NCBI GenBank assembly: GCA_946807835.1
Contig: OX327702.1
Span: 8,556,001-8,620,000, forward strand
Length of the DNA: 64,000 nt
Reading direction: 5' to 3'
From: Ailanthus altissimus
Taxonomy: Eukaryota > Streptophyta > Magnoliopsida > Sapindales > Simaroubaceae
Below are positions 1 through 11,398 of the stretch, one piece after another. The translations under genes and the position numbers were made by a program. The notes beneath the pieces were generated by a model. It had not been told where the DNA came from and made no database searches. It was given only the letters and a program-made list of their open reading frames with translations. The stretch's first letter is position 1. Every line of letters begins with the position of its first letter.

Positions 1-920
1 AACAATAGAGAAATATAATAATTTTGGACTCAAGTAAAAGGTTTTTGAAATTGTTACACAATAACAATAAGGACAAGATTACTTGAGAAAATATTATAAC
101 AAAATAAAATATCATTTTGGGAATTATATCGGTATTTAATAAGATTGAATTTGAGTAAAATCTTGATACTAATAGAAAGATAATTTTACTAACTTTCGAA
201 GAACTTTTACGAAAGTTAATTTAGATTTTTTCAAGATAAGTTATGATTAAATTATTCAAGAATTCGTATTATAAATAATACACATCAGTTAACCAGTTTG
301 GTTAAAGTAGTTGCATGGTTAATCGTCAAACTAATTTGAGTAAGTAATTGTGCAATCTAACTTGCTCAAAAAGTTTCGCTGGTTTAGGCAAAATAGTCAA
401 CTAATTTTGGTTACAAAAAATTCTGTGACGGCTATAAATGACTAATTTCCCTATTCTATTACAAATATAAGTCTCACTCAAACTCAAGTCATAAACAAAA
501 ACCTTTATAACTTTCATATCACTTTGTAAGTAATAGATATAATTATCTTTTTATTCAAATTATTGTATTTACTTATTGAGAGAGGTCTTATCATTTGTAT
601 TTGAATTCTTATAAAGGTTTAATTAGTACTTCGTAAATTAATTAGTTATAATAGTTTGATTAACGACTAGAAAGTTAATCAAAGGGTCTTAGTAGATAGA
701 CCAAGTTAGTGAAATCCTTAAATATAGTTTGTTTTAAGGCATGAGTATAGTTGAATTGAGGATAAAACTATGTAAGTTTCATGTGTTAGTTTTCTTTATC
801 CATGCACTTTTTAATTTGTACATTTCATACTTGCTTTTTGTTTATTGTGATTATTTGCTTAAATGTCTTGTATTTTTCTATAATTTAAGTTGTAGATTAA
901 TAAATTGCTTTATAATATAT
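1..920. other. AT-rich flank, possible copia LTR remnant; no gene
   Basis: No reading frame here resembles a protein I know. The stretch around 290-745 has the flavour of a plant copia LTR: a TATA-like CTATAAAT at 432-439, then short T-rich leader sequence and a run about 'gaaatcctt' near 712. I cannot find a paired copy inside the window, so this is only a possibility. Confidence 0.3.
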
Positions 921-2864
921 TGTTGACCTTGAAATTTAGGCGATCTCGGAGCCAACGTAATTGATTTGTTGGTTATTAAGAACGAGATTGAGATTAATAT
1001 AAAAAATCATAAAACATGTAACAAGATATAAAATTATAATGGTTTAGCTCAATATAAGTTTATAACCACTTTACCGAGCTTGATGAGCTCTCATATGACA
1101 TTATTGAATAATATGTTTATAAAAATGATACAAGAAATCATAGCCATCATAAAGAAAAAAAGGAAGAAGAAGAAGATACGATTATAGATGATGCATTGGG
1201 TTTATTGGATGCCTATCTTCATTGCTTAGCCTTTTTTTTTATAAGTGTTAGGGCTTGGTTGTAGAGTCTTTTTAGGATTTTAATACTTTAATATTTTTTT
1301 TATTATGATTTATCTCAATATTTTAGGTATGAGATTCATTTTTTAGATTAGGATTGCCTTTAGGATATTATCGCTTTCTTAAATCCAGAGGGGGAATAAG
1401 GGTCATTCAGTTTTCAGTATCGATTTATCGATCCTAGAAACTTTATTATAATTTGGCCTGGAAGATGTATCCTCAAACTAATCGATCTTGGAGTGCTCGG
1501 CATGGTGAGTCCTTAGTCTGCTCCAACCTTATACTCGAATCAAACTCAATTTAATTTATATTTGTGTGCACGGGAATTAAGAGGATCACATAGGCTTTTA
1601 CAAAATTAATCGAGGAAGTCTTTGGTGTTTATATGATTGGCTTCGGTAAGGATTTATGTAGCCTTGGTGAGGTCTTATGCAGCTGGGTGCAGGTTTATAC
1701 TGCCTCGATAAGGGTTTATGGCAATTGAGGGCTTATTATGGTCTTGGGTCTTTGATCTTGGTCCTCGGCCCTCAGGTCTTTGGTTCTTGTCTCCTCAACC
1801 TTAGTTCACGACTCCTTGATTCTTGGCCCCTCGATTTTCATTTCTTAGCCCTTCAATTCTCACTCTTTGACCCCTTAGTTCTTGGCCTCGACTCCTTGAA
1901 TTTTGGCTCATCAGCCCTTCAGATTTTGGCTCATCGACCTATTAATTTTCAGCCTTGTCTCCTCGAATTTATAGAAAACCAATATTCTATTAAGGGCCTA
2001 TCTGTAAAATGTTAAAATCATGCCAGCCAAGACTAAATTTCCTGAAACTAGGAAGGGGCTGGTGAGAAAAACTAAATAATGCCCTAGTTTCATCATCTTT
2101 CTCTTGCGCTGCACAACCTTTATCTTTTGCCCAACTTTCCAACCACTATCGGCCAATCTGAATAGCGACTTGAATGGTGACTTTTGTTATAGGCTAGCTG
2201 TGGCAATTAATTATCGATAGTAGGTGGCTTTGGGCAGCGATAATGGTGGTCGAAGTGATGAGTACGAAGTAGTGGTGGCCTCGATTTGGGTTTTTCGGTG
2301 ATGGCAGGCAGAGTTAAACAAAATATTTTGAGTTGATTGGCAAGTTCATCGGCAGTGAGCGGCTACCAACACGGTAGTGGTAGGTGGTGGTAATGATGGT
2401 CTACGGTGGCTAGGATTTTGAGTGCTGTCTCTTTATGTTTATTGCTTGCATTTAGTTGTCATCATAAGCGATCTTCCCTAGTGGTTCTACTACTACACTT
2501 TGCTTAAATTCCTTATTAAGGATCCCAACCTCGATCTTTGGTAATAGCTTCAGCTTTTTTTTTTCTTTTTTAATATCGAGTACCAAAATTATTCTACCAC
2601 AAAATCAATTTAAAAGAAGTCAGAAGATTAGCATGAAATGATATAATTAGAAAATTAAAGATCCATTAACAGACGAAAGTATAAAAATTATCGATTTAAA
2701 AATTATCGATTTAATCAAGGTTAAAACTTATCTTCAAATTGCAACAAAGGATTCTAACTCTCTAAATTGTTAATGTCCGTGGCTTTTTATGTCGTTTTCT
2801 ATAAATGGCACCAAACTGTTGACTTCAAAATTTGGGTGATCCTAGAGCTCATTACAATAAATAA
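921..2864 (+). repeat. Decayed LTR-retrotransposon-like segment with CT-rich low-complexity DNA
   Basis: Two similar segments of about 35 bases begin TGTTGACC at 921 and TGTTGACT at 2817. Both read on through 'aaattt', 'gatc' and 'gagc' in the same order, as two LTR starts would. The second is cut off by the CACTA end at about 2865. Between them, 1640-1975 is a degenerate CT-rich repeat built from words such as 'cctcgattcttggcccctc'. The open frame across it is a by-product of that composition. The block 1385-1465 has a relative at 22790-22870. No protein domain was recognised. Calling this a gypsy remnant is inference. Confidence 0.35.
1385..1465 (+). repeat. Dispersed repeat, copy 1
   Basis: This block contains 'gggggaataagggtc', then 'ttttcagtatcga', then 'gaaactttat'. 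The same words occur in the same order and with similar spacing at 22790-22870. The two are diverged copies of one element or leader sequence. Confidence 0.5.
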
Positions 2865-2869
2865 CACTA

Positions 2870-3380
2870 TCTATGACCACTAAAGTTGCCGCAAAATATA
2901 AGAATTGTGGTCGTTTATATTATATTGCGACCAAAACTTTGTTGTCACAAAGTTGTCACACTAGATCCATCGAGGAACATTTTATGCGACCACTCATTGA
3001 CCTTATCGCAAAAAATATTCTTTCAGCAACAAATTGATGTAGTCACAAATTTGATTTTAAGTCTGCAACTAATCACATGGTCGTAGAATGTATTTTTCTG
3101 CGACAATATAGATTTGGCCGTAAATTTGATTTTATGTCTGTGACTAATCATATGTTTTAAAATGCATTGCGACCAATTTGGTTGGTCCCAAAAAATGAAT
3201 AGTAATTTTTATCTATGTCCATGTTTATGGTTGCGAAATGTTACTCTATATTTCAATTGAAAATTAAAAATATTTTTAAAAAACTATTTTGGGGTCAACT
3301 TTTATGGTTGCGATGCATGTTTATTTATCAAAGAATAAGATCTCTCTTTATGGTTGCATAATAATTTTATCAATAATTAT
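2870..3380 (-). repeat. CACTA-type subterminal repeats (GCGACCA motif)
   Basis: Variants of 'ttgcgaccaaa' and its complement 'tggtcgcaa' recur in both orientations, for example near 2908, 2928, 2970, 3078, 3100, 3170 and 3310. Such inverted clusters of short motifs are where CACTA transposases bind, just inside the termini. They sit beside a CACTA motif and less than 1 kb from the transposon gene fragment. Confidence 0.6.
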
Positions 3381-3890
3381 TGTTATATTAATTTTAATTT
3401 TACATATAATATGTTTTGGTCGTTTGTCTATATATACAAATGCAATTAAATTTATTGAATAAAAAATTAAAAAAACCTAATTTCATCATATTATTTAGTC
3501 CATAAGGTAGAAATTAATTGAATAGGATACCAAACATGAAAAAGAGTACATAATTATTCAAAATGACATTAACATCTAATTCACATTGTCATTTACGTAT
3601 GATGGTATTAATATCTAATTAACATTGTCATTTACATGTGATGGTATACCAAAAATGAATGTTGCCTATTATAAATAATATTTTAACCTATAAAATACAG
3701 TTAAAACCTAATGATATGGATTATTAACTTTCATTTTTAAAATAAAAGAAGATAAAAAAAAACTAAAATTAAAAGTTATTGACCACAAATATATGCATAC
3801 TAGAAAAGGTAGCCAAATGACTCACGAAGTAATGAGTAAGAATTTTTCTATACGATTTAGGTGCTCTTGTTGTTTATCTATGTGCTCTTG

Positions 3891-4805
3891 CTACCTATCA
3901 ACTATTGCATATGTATCATCTAATTCAGTTTGACATTTTTTCAACTCATTACATGTCTTACCTAACTCAGTGCGAGTACTTTTTAATTCAGTGCTTGTAC
4001 TCTCCAACTCTTTGGCTTGACTACCAATAATCCCTTGCAATTCATTTTCTACTTGTGATGATATTGTGAATGTTGTAGGATTAAATTTTGTTGGTCGGAA
4101 TCTAAAACCTCTAAAGTTGTTGCCAACAACAAGTTTAACAATTTCTTTAAATGACAAGGGTGTTCGACCTTCAGAATTAGGATCTTGTTCCATTTCTTTC
4201 ATTTTTTCTGGTATATAAAATTTCAATTCAGCGTCCTAGATAAGATTATAAAACATGCAAAATATAAATTTCATCATTTTGAACTAAAAGAAAGCCTAAA
4301 GTTGCTATTCTAATTAAAATATTGGAAAAAAAATCTAATATAAGAAGAACAAAAATACTAAAGCTAACATATAAATTTCACTTGGACATAAGACAAGTAG
4401 CATAACTACTAGTATTTACTCACTAAAGAAAAAGATTTTGCTAGCTTAATTTTATATTATTTTAATTTAAATGTTAAACTCAATGTAAAATTGAAAGGAT
4501 GAAAACATAATCAATAGTATAGTAATCATTAACAATGATGATTAATAAAAATTTATTAAGATTCTTGATATAACAATATTTTTTTCTTTTCACTCTTTTG
4601 TAAATTTATATAAAATATTTTTACATTATATATGTCAGTTATATCGAAAGTAATAAAGTATAAAACTTACATATTTAGTTTGAGCATCCACATTACTCCA
4701 ACTTTTATTGTTACTGAAATATATGATATAAAAGAGCTCGATCTCATTTAGTTGCCCCTAGTAGCTCTCCTTTATTTTATCATACATCAAAATTTCGACA
4801 AATGG
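3891..4805 (-). pseudogene. CACTA second-gene fragment (Ptta/En/Spm, Transposase_24-like), two exons
   Basis: Exon A (about 4805-4671) reads as an acidic/aromatic segment with NEIELFYIIYF and WSNVDAQTKY. Exon B (4235-3891) carries EQDPNSEGRTPLSFKEIV, then a coiled coil with repeated TEL/EL heptads. This order matches the plant En/Spm-type protein family PF03004, which accompanies TNP2 in CACTA elements. The exons are separated by a 435-base intron that keeps a GT donor (4670-4669) and an AG acceptor (4237-4236), joining in phase 0. One in-frame TAG interrupts exon A just after KESY (about 4750), so the gene is dead or partial. Exon B ends at a normal stop. The N-terminal part is missing or unrecognised. 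The family assignment rests on short motifs and was not checked by a search. Confidence 0.6.
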
Positions 4806-5411
4806 GTTAAGATAAAGGTATATTATCTAATAAATGCTTAATAAAACAAATAAATCAATATTCATGTATGAACCTATTAGGGATCAACTATCAACTACAC
4901 TTTTATTAGGTCATATATGTTTGGCAAAGTTACTTAGATATATCTAACAACGGTAAAAATTAAATGATTAAATATAAAGACCAACTAAGTCATCAAGCAC
5001 ATCAAACAACTTAGAGTTACAACTGAAATATACAACTTAGAACAAAAGTTCATTAAATACAAAACTAATATTCTAATTAAAACTACTGAAAACGAAGATT
5101 CTCTTATTAATCAAAAGATAGTCCACCGAATGTCTAAATCCAAGGTAACTCACCAAATTAAAACTTAATATGCAAAAATTAAATGACGAGGGGTAAGCCG
5201 TCAACTCAATAAGTAAAATCATTCATAATGTATAAGGATTTTTATTTGAAATGTCGCAAGCCTTCTCAAAATATCATCACTAATAACATTAAAAAATTTA
5301 ATTTCAAATTTATCAAAGTAAATTCTTCAATATCATAAGTCAATATGAAAATTGATTTAGGAACAATTTTTGCAAATACTTATATATCAGAAGTACACAA
5401 AGGTTGCTCAT
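4806..5411. other. No gene seen
   Basis: AT-rich sequence, probably intron or spacer of the CACTA element. No domain or repeat family was recognised. Confidence 0.4.
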
Positions 5412-5416
5412 GTCAT

Positions 5417-6864
5417 TGATAAATGCATATTTATCATTTATTTTCTCATATTTTTATTAGAATATTTTATTATTTTATGAGAATAAAATGCTATTTATGT
5501 GCATTATTATTTATTTATAAGATTTGGACTGAAAAAGTTGCAAAATTGGAGAAGGAATGCAAAATAGCCTAAACCAGGGACTAAAATGCAAGATATTCAA
5601 AATATGCACCTATCGCCCCAGCGCTACAAGAGTTTTCACCCCAGTGCTGGGACCTTAAACAAAATAAGAAAAATAAATGACCCGTTTATTTTTGACCCCA
5701 ACATTAACCAGCCACTACGCCAGTGCTAGCCCAACGCTCCAGTGCTATGTCTTCATCACTCTAGCGATACAGGCTTTTAAACATAGCACCCCAGCAACAG
5801 CATGGTAGTGCCCCAGCAATAGCACGGTAGCGCCCTAGCAATCATACGTTTCTTAAACCGACAACAATTAAGGATTTCAAGCTCAAATCAATCCATATAA
5901 AATGCCACTCATCCTTAGCCTTTAGATAACACATAAGACACTCAAGAGACTCACAACACAAGTCTTAGAAAGCAATTGGAGCATAATTGAACCAGGTATA
6001 GAGAGAGAGATTCAATACATTCTTTGGCATCAAGCATTTTTTAGGTAGCATAATTAAGAGCAATTCGACGTCTATATCAGTTTGCTATTGATTGTATCAT
6101 GTTTTCTTATTACTTTTGCTGCTAGTATCTTGTAGCCATAAACTAAATTTTCTTTCTAGGGTTAATACTTGAACTCAATATATGTATTTAATTATCATAT
6201 CTTTCTAATGTTTAATAAACTTAGTTATTTGTTATTCAAAGTATTTGTTCTTAATGCTTTATATCTGGCCAATATTGTGATTGAATTAGTAATACTTTGA
6301 TAAACTTAGAAGATGCATCATTGTATTTAGACCTAGATAATTTGATGCATGATTATAAAGTAACATTCAATGTTGCATATGCAAGTTTTAAATTAGGATA
6401 GGAATATACCTAATTGGCATGTATGATTAATAATACTTGTTCTTAATGAATCTTAATTTCTTAAATACCATAAGAATATAGATATTTGATAAATTAAGAT
6501 ATACTTGCATAACCTTGAGAGAGACTTATAAATACAATAGTGTCTTGATCAATAACAAAGACTAAAAGAGTTCAATATTAGAAGATTAATCATTAGAAGC
6601 ATATTGAGGGATAGTATTAATCTAAAGTTTTCTCTATGTTGATATCTTTCAAATTTCTATTATGTCATTGATTTTATATATTTTTAATTTTATTCTTAAG
6701 ATTTTGACTTTTTTGAATAATTACTAGAAAGATATAATTTTAGTACTTAGAGAAAAGTAGAAATTATCCATTTGGATTTGACATTCAACTCTTTTGTCCC
6801 TTTATTACTTGTATACGATAGTGTATACTTGCACTCAATTTTTAGATAGAGAAATATCGCATCA
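5417..6864 (+). mobile_element. Solo LTR, gypsy-like, with perfect GTCAT duplication
   Basis: A 1448-base unit begins TGATAAATGC and ends CGCATCA. It is flanked by identical GTCAT at 5412-5416 and 6865-6869, so both edges are fixed by the sequence. The end reads 'gtgtatacttgcactcaa', which is typical of the 3' end of large plant gypsy-type (Ogre/Tat- or LARD-like) LTRs. No internal region follows, so recombination between two LTRs probably removed the body. A GC-rich repeat block sits at 5600-5850. The sequence at 17680-18900 looks like a reverse-oriented relative. Confidence 0.8.
5600..5850 (+). repeat. GC-rich CGCTG/AGCGC repeat block in the solo LTR
   Basis: In otherwise AT-rich DNA, words such as 'ccccagcgctac', 'ccccagtgctggg', 'cgccagtgctag', 'cgctccagtgctatg' and 'gcaccccagcaacagc' recur roughly every 20-40 bases. 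Similar blocks occur in the leaders of copia-2 and copia-3 and at 18650-18760. Confidence 0.6.
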
Positions 6865-6869
6865 GTCAT

Positions 6870-7359
6870 ATAGTTTTATATGTACCCCGGCGACTAGGCC
6901 AATAACCATATATAGTGTGAACATTCGATATGGATATCAGTTGGTCCAAGTCGTATATCTTATCAATTGATCAATATCATATGACTATAGACAATGAGCC
7001 AAAAAAGTTTCTTTAAATTTCTAATTCAATAATTAATTCATTTCAAATATTATTACTTCTATTCTTTCATAACAACATATCTTGCAACAGCTTTGTGACT
7101 AATGTCCAATTAACTCAAAATTGAAACCATAATTTTATTTTTTTTGTAATTGTATAGAAATCAATAGCTTTGCAATCTTTTTTAAAGAAATGTTTAAAAC
7201 TGTAAATAAATTATTTAATAAAAAACTTCAAAAATACATAAACTATAAAAACATATATATACTTTTGACCATTGGAAAACCATAAAATAAGTTTTAAAAG
7301 TAACAACAAATTATAAGTATCTTTAAGCATTATCTATAATTCAGATCACATAATAACAA
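6870..7359. other. No gene seen
   Basis: AT-rich spacer between two solo LTRs. Nothing recognisable. Confidence 0.4.
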
Positions 7360-7364
7360 TATTT

Positions 7365-9820
7365 TATGAGAGTTAATTAAACATATGGTGTATTCATGTG
7401 AGTATTGTATCTATTATTTAAAACATGTATTACTAACATATCTCATACATTATAGAACGCAGTGAAAGTGCCGAAAATCTAATTTTCTAATGATAAACAC
7501 AATTAAGTTTTACACATATCTTATAAATGTAAATTACAAGGGGATTGAGAATGTATTACCTTGGCAAGTCTTTGAATTTTCTTTAAACCAAAGAACCGTG
7601 TGAAGTGTTCTCGTTCACAATTCTAGTTCTTCAACTCAGTGGGCTTGGGAAGCTAGAATAACAGCTTTTCTAGCAAAGGATTCAACACTTGAATCCTTGT
7701 TTCTATTTTGTAATATGATTAGCCAAGATAAAAAAGAATGGATGAAGGTTTTTTTTTTTTTCCTCTCAACCTTTGAGAATTTTTCTAACACTTAGAAAAA
7801 CCAAAGCACCTTATTTCTCTATCTCTTCTTTTTTATTTTGCCGAGTCATCTCACTCTCAATTGAGCAACACTTTGCTATTTTTATTCATTGTTTTATTTT
7901 CCCTTTTATCAGACATAACATGACCCACATAGTATGGAAGTAATTGCCACACCCATTTTCAATTGTCTTTGCTTCATTTGTTTACAATAAATAAAATGAA
8001 AAACAAAGCCAAAGGAATGCACTTAGATAGATTGTGCAACCAAAGGAAACAATTTTCTTACTTGTGTTACACATAATGGTCCCACCATTCACTTATAGTT
8101 TTGTCTTTGAAATAATTGTTTACATTAAACAATTGAAATCAAAAGACATGTGATAGTTAATGAGTATGTTTTAACTGTGTGAGATAAAGCAATTTTGAAG
8201 AAACAAATTTTTCACTTGCTTGTATTACACATCTTGCCCCCTACCACTTATACATTCATGCATTCATGTTTATGGTATCATTTAATAAATATTAAATACA
8301 AAAATAAAACATGTGTATTATTGAAATAAATAATACTTGTTTAACTTTAATAAAATTTTAATATCATATATTATTATTATTATTTTATTCAATAAACAAT
8401 TTAATGAATAAAATAATAATCTTGCTTGTCAATAAGTAAGGCCATTTTGATAATTTCCAAGTCAAACAATAATTGGCCCACAATGTGCCACGTGTTAAGA
8501 TCTCATTGGTTAACAACCATTGTTAAATAATTGATGTACTTAACTCTTAAGTTTTGACACGTGCATGGCCCAAGGGAAATTGAAGCAATGTCTGATCAGC
8601 TAAAATTTACTAGATTAAACTATTTAATCTGGTGTGTTGCCCCAGTGCACAATAAGTACACTTCGTATTCGAGACTCCTTAGGTCCACGTCCGATTCGTC
8701 AAACGGAACTGTTCTGTGAGTCCGAGATAATGCCCTACGTACATGTCATAAATATTACAAATCAGCGCAATAAACCGTACAAGTTGAGGTCATCACGCAT
8801 ACGTACAATCCTTCCGCTATTTATATCCTGAAGGAGCGGAGATATAGATCATCACCATTAAATCTCCACACGCTCATCCGTGAACTTATCTTCAAACATA
8901 TATCTCGATAAACAATACATGTAAACACCTTTGTGATATTGTTTAACCCTGTTGGAAACTCCTTTCTCGAGTTTATTGTCTATAGCCATAAGTCTTTCTG
9001 AGATATAGCTTTAGAGCATCTAGATATACAACTCACCTATATAAACTGACAGATTCTATATCTGCGCACACTGGACTCCGTAAGCATCTGACCATATCCA
9101 GCGACACATAGCGATCAGACCATGAAATGTCTCTGACATATGTGGAACCAAAGTATGGTGGATCACTCACAAGTCCATTATGGCATTCAGGTTAATGGAC
9201 CACTTACACTACTCAACTCGAGAGGACCTATCATTGAAGGCTTCATGGGATGTCTATTAGGGTCCTTGATGAGCTTGTTTAGTATTCAGTCCTTACTGAA
9301 TACCTATATCATTTACGAACTTTCGATAAGCCCATGGTCAAGTAAGAACAACCATCTAGGTATAGTATACACTGGTCTTTTAGAAAGGGTTCCATTAACA
9401 TTCCCGCATCGATAAATAAGACCAAGAACATATTATTTGAAAATAAACTTGTATAATAACATTTTTCAGCACCTATTGCAACTCCTTGCATCTATGTTAT
9501 TACTGATGTACTCTCAAGTCTATGTCCCGTTACAGAAAAATGTCCTAACTCTTAGATTTTTCTAACTTTTTTAGCCTACTAACTCTTAATAGTGTTAACT
9601 ATTAGCAATTATAATTCTCAGCGTTGCTAACCTTTAGTGCTGGTCTAAACTCCTTTATGCTAGATTTGAACTCCTTCAGATCATACAATGTCTGTAGTGT
9701 AACAAGCACTGTACCATTTAATTAATAAAATTAGTGATTTAATAAAAATGTACTGTATAAATATTATAAAATAAAATATTCATACATCAATTTAATGGCA
9801 CGTAAGCATAAATCCTAACA
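7365..9820 (-). mobile_element. Solo copia LTR, copia-3 family, candidate duplication TATTT/CATTT
   Basis: The left edge resembles the copia-3 LTR start (TATGAG here, TGTGAG there, followed by 'aaac.tatggtg'). The right edge ends AAATCCTAACA, identical to the copia-3 LTR. The flanks are TATTT (7360-7364) and CATTT (9821-9825), a 5-base duplication with one transition. The conserved LTR core lies at about 9060-9400, with 'atgtggaaccaaagtatgg' at 9140. No primer site or polypurine tract follows either edge, so this is a solo LTR. It is 2456 bases long, slightly longer than the copia-3 LTRs. It lies within the broken CACTA element. Confidence 0.8.
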
Positions 9821-9825
9821 CATTT

Positions 9826-11398
9826 CTCATTTGAAAATAAAAAGAATACATTATGAATGAACTTAATTACCTCTAAAATAAAAAAATCCACAAAAAATAT
9901 CTTTATGCGTCCAAAGACCACAAACACCAAACTCATCAAGACAATAATTAATTGCCATTCATATTTGAAGTTCTTGGTTTTTGGGAACCTCTAGAAATTA
10001 CTTCCACACCCTTAGGTCTTTTTGCTGAAATTCTAAGAATAGTCTTGTGCTCACTTCTAACTTGTTCCAAGAACCTTTTTCTAAGATAAGGCCCAAAAGA
10101 AAACACTATAATGCTCAAGTCAGTAAATAATAGAATAAGGTTGTGTTGTGTGTATGGAGTGTTTAGCAAGTAAGAGGATTCTGTATGTGTGTTTCCAAAA
10201 ATCAATTGAAGATCTCAAGAGTGCTTTAGGTTCTTGCTAATGTTGTGGTTTCTCTCAATTTCTCAATCTGTCTCCTTTTTAATATAATCGATCTATGAAT
10301 GCTTTTTTATAGTGCAAAGTGTTACTATTTAATCAACATGTAAATAGTTATGATGAGATGAGCTTCTATTCGTTTCAGGATTGAAGTGGCTTAGGCTATT
10401 AAACTTACCACGAGAGGATCCAAATGAGGCATAGACAGTTTTGTTAGATCCTCTCACGAGAATCTAACTTCTCTAAGTTCTTGACTATTGGTCAGTATGA
10501 TAGAGATCTCGGTGACTTCACAACGTTTGATTTTTAGGCCTTTCTGAATAGTGGCTTCCACTCTCCCTGAGTTCCTACCTTTTCTGATGGTCTTTCATGC
10601 ACAACCTAAGCATGCGATTGATTGATTAGCTATCTAAAGACCACTACTTCTATTAGTTTCTCTGCCTATGGTCCCTCGAGTATGAGTAGGGAGTTCTCAT
10701 CTATCTCTTCTTCCAATGGCTGTGAGACCCTAGGGGTGTTGTCCCAACGGGGTGTGGAACTGTGGATTGAATTGAGAATTATTGTGTCACTATCCTTTGT
10801 TCCATTCTGACTTGCTAGAACCTTTGTTGGTTCTGAGGTTGAGATAGTAGCCGATTTCGTTATGGAATGGGCAATGCTTTAATTGATCTATTTTCTCCAT
10901 GGGGCTAGACACTAGTGTCGGAGTCCAGAATATCTCAACATCCTTTAGGTTTTCCTATATCTACTTTGCAGGGGGTGTTTATAGGGATCAATGTCTCTAG
11001 TAGCTATCGAGGCCTTTTATCTATTCCTTTATTTCCTTATAGTCTAGGGCATTTCACCTACTATGGTTTCACTTGTTATTTTTGTTTCAGAGGTGTATTC
11101 TCAGTTTTCTTTATAGTGATGACTAAAGTCTCTTTTGATGCATTCTTGATTTCTTCTTCCCTAATCAACTATAAAAAAATTTGGTTGATTAATTCGAAAG
11201 AAGTGAAATTCTTTCGAATTAAGTATTTGTGGTAGAGAATGAAAAGCATGACAACTATTTTGTAGGCTTATGCTAATATCTCTAAGTCATAGCTTCCTAT
11301 CTCACTCAATTATCAGTTAAAGCATTAGAGGAAGCTTCAGATTGATTCAGTATGGCTTTAAAGATTTGTCCTGGGTATCCGTCTCGTCTTATTCTCAT
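9826..11398. other. Unassigned sequence inside the CACTA region
   Basis: Two open frames (10205-9948 minus and 10915-11235 plus) do not resemble any family I know. A 9-base inverted repeat, GAGAGGATC and GATCCTCTC, is found near 10414 and 10448. The sequence is less AT-rich than its surroundings and may be a decayed LTR or foreign insert. The missing part of TNP2 would be expected here but was not found. Confidence 0.35.

Noticed and set aside
1677..2015. A 112-codon Leu-rich frame
   Set aside because: It follows the CT-rich degenerate repeat; the Leu/Ser richness is compositional.
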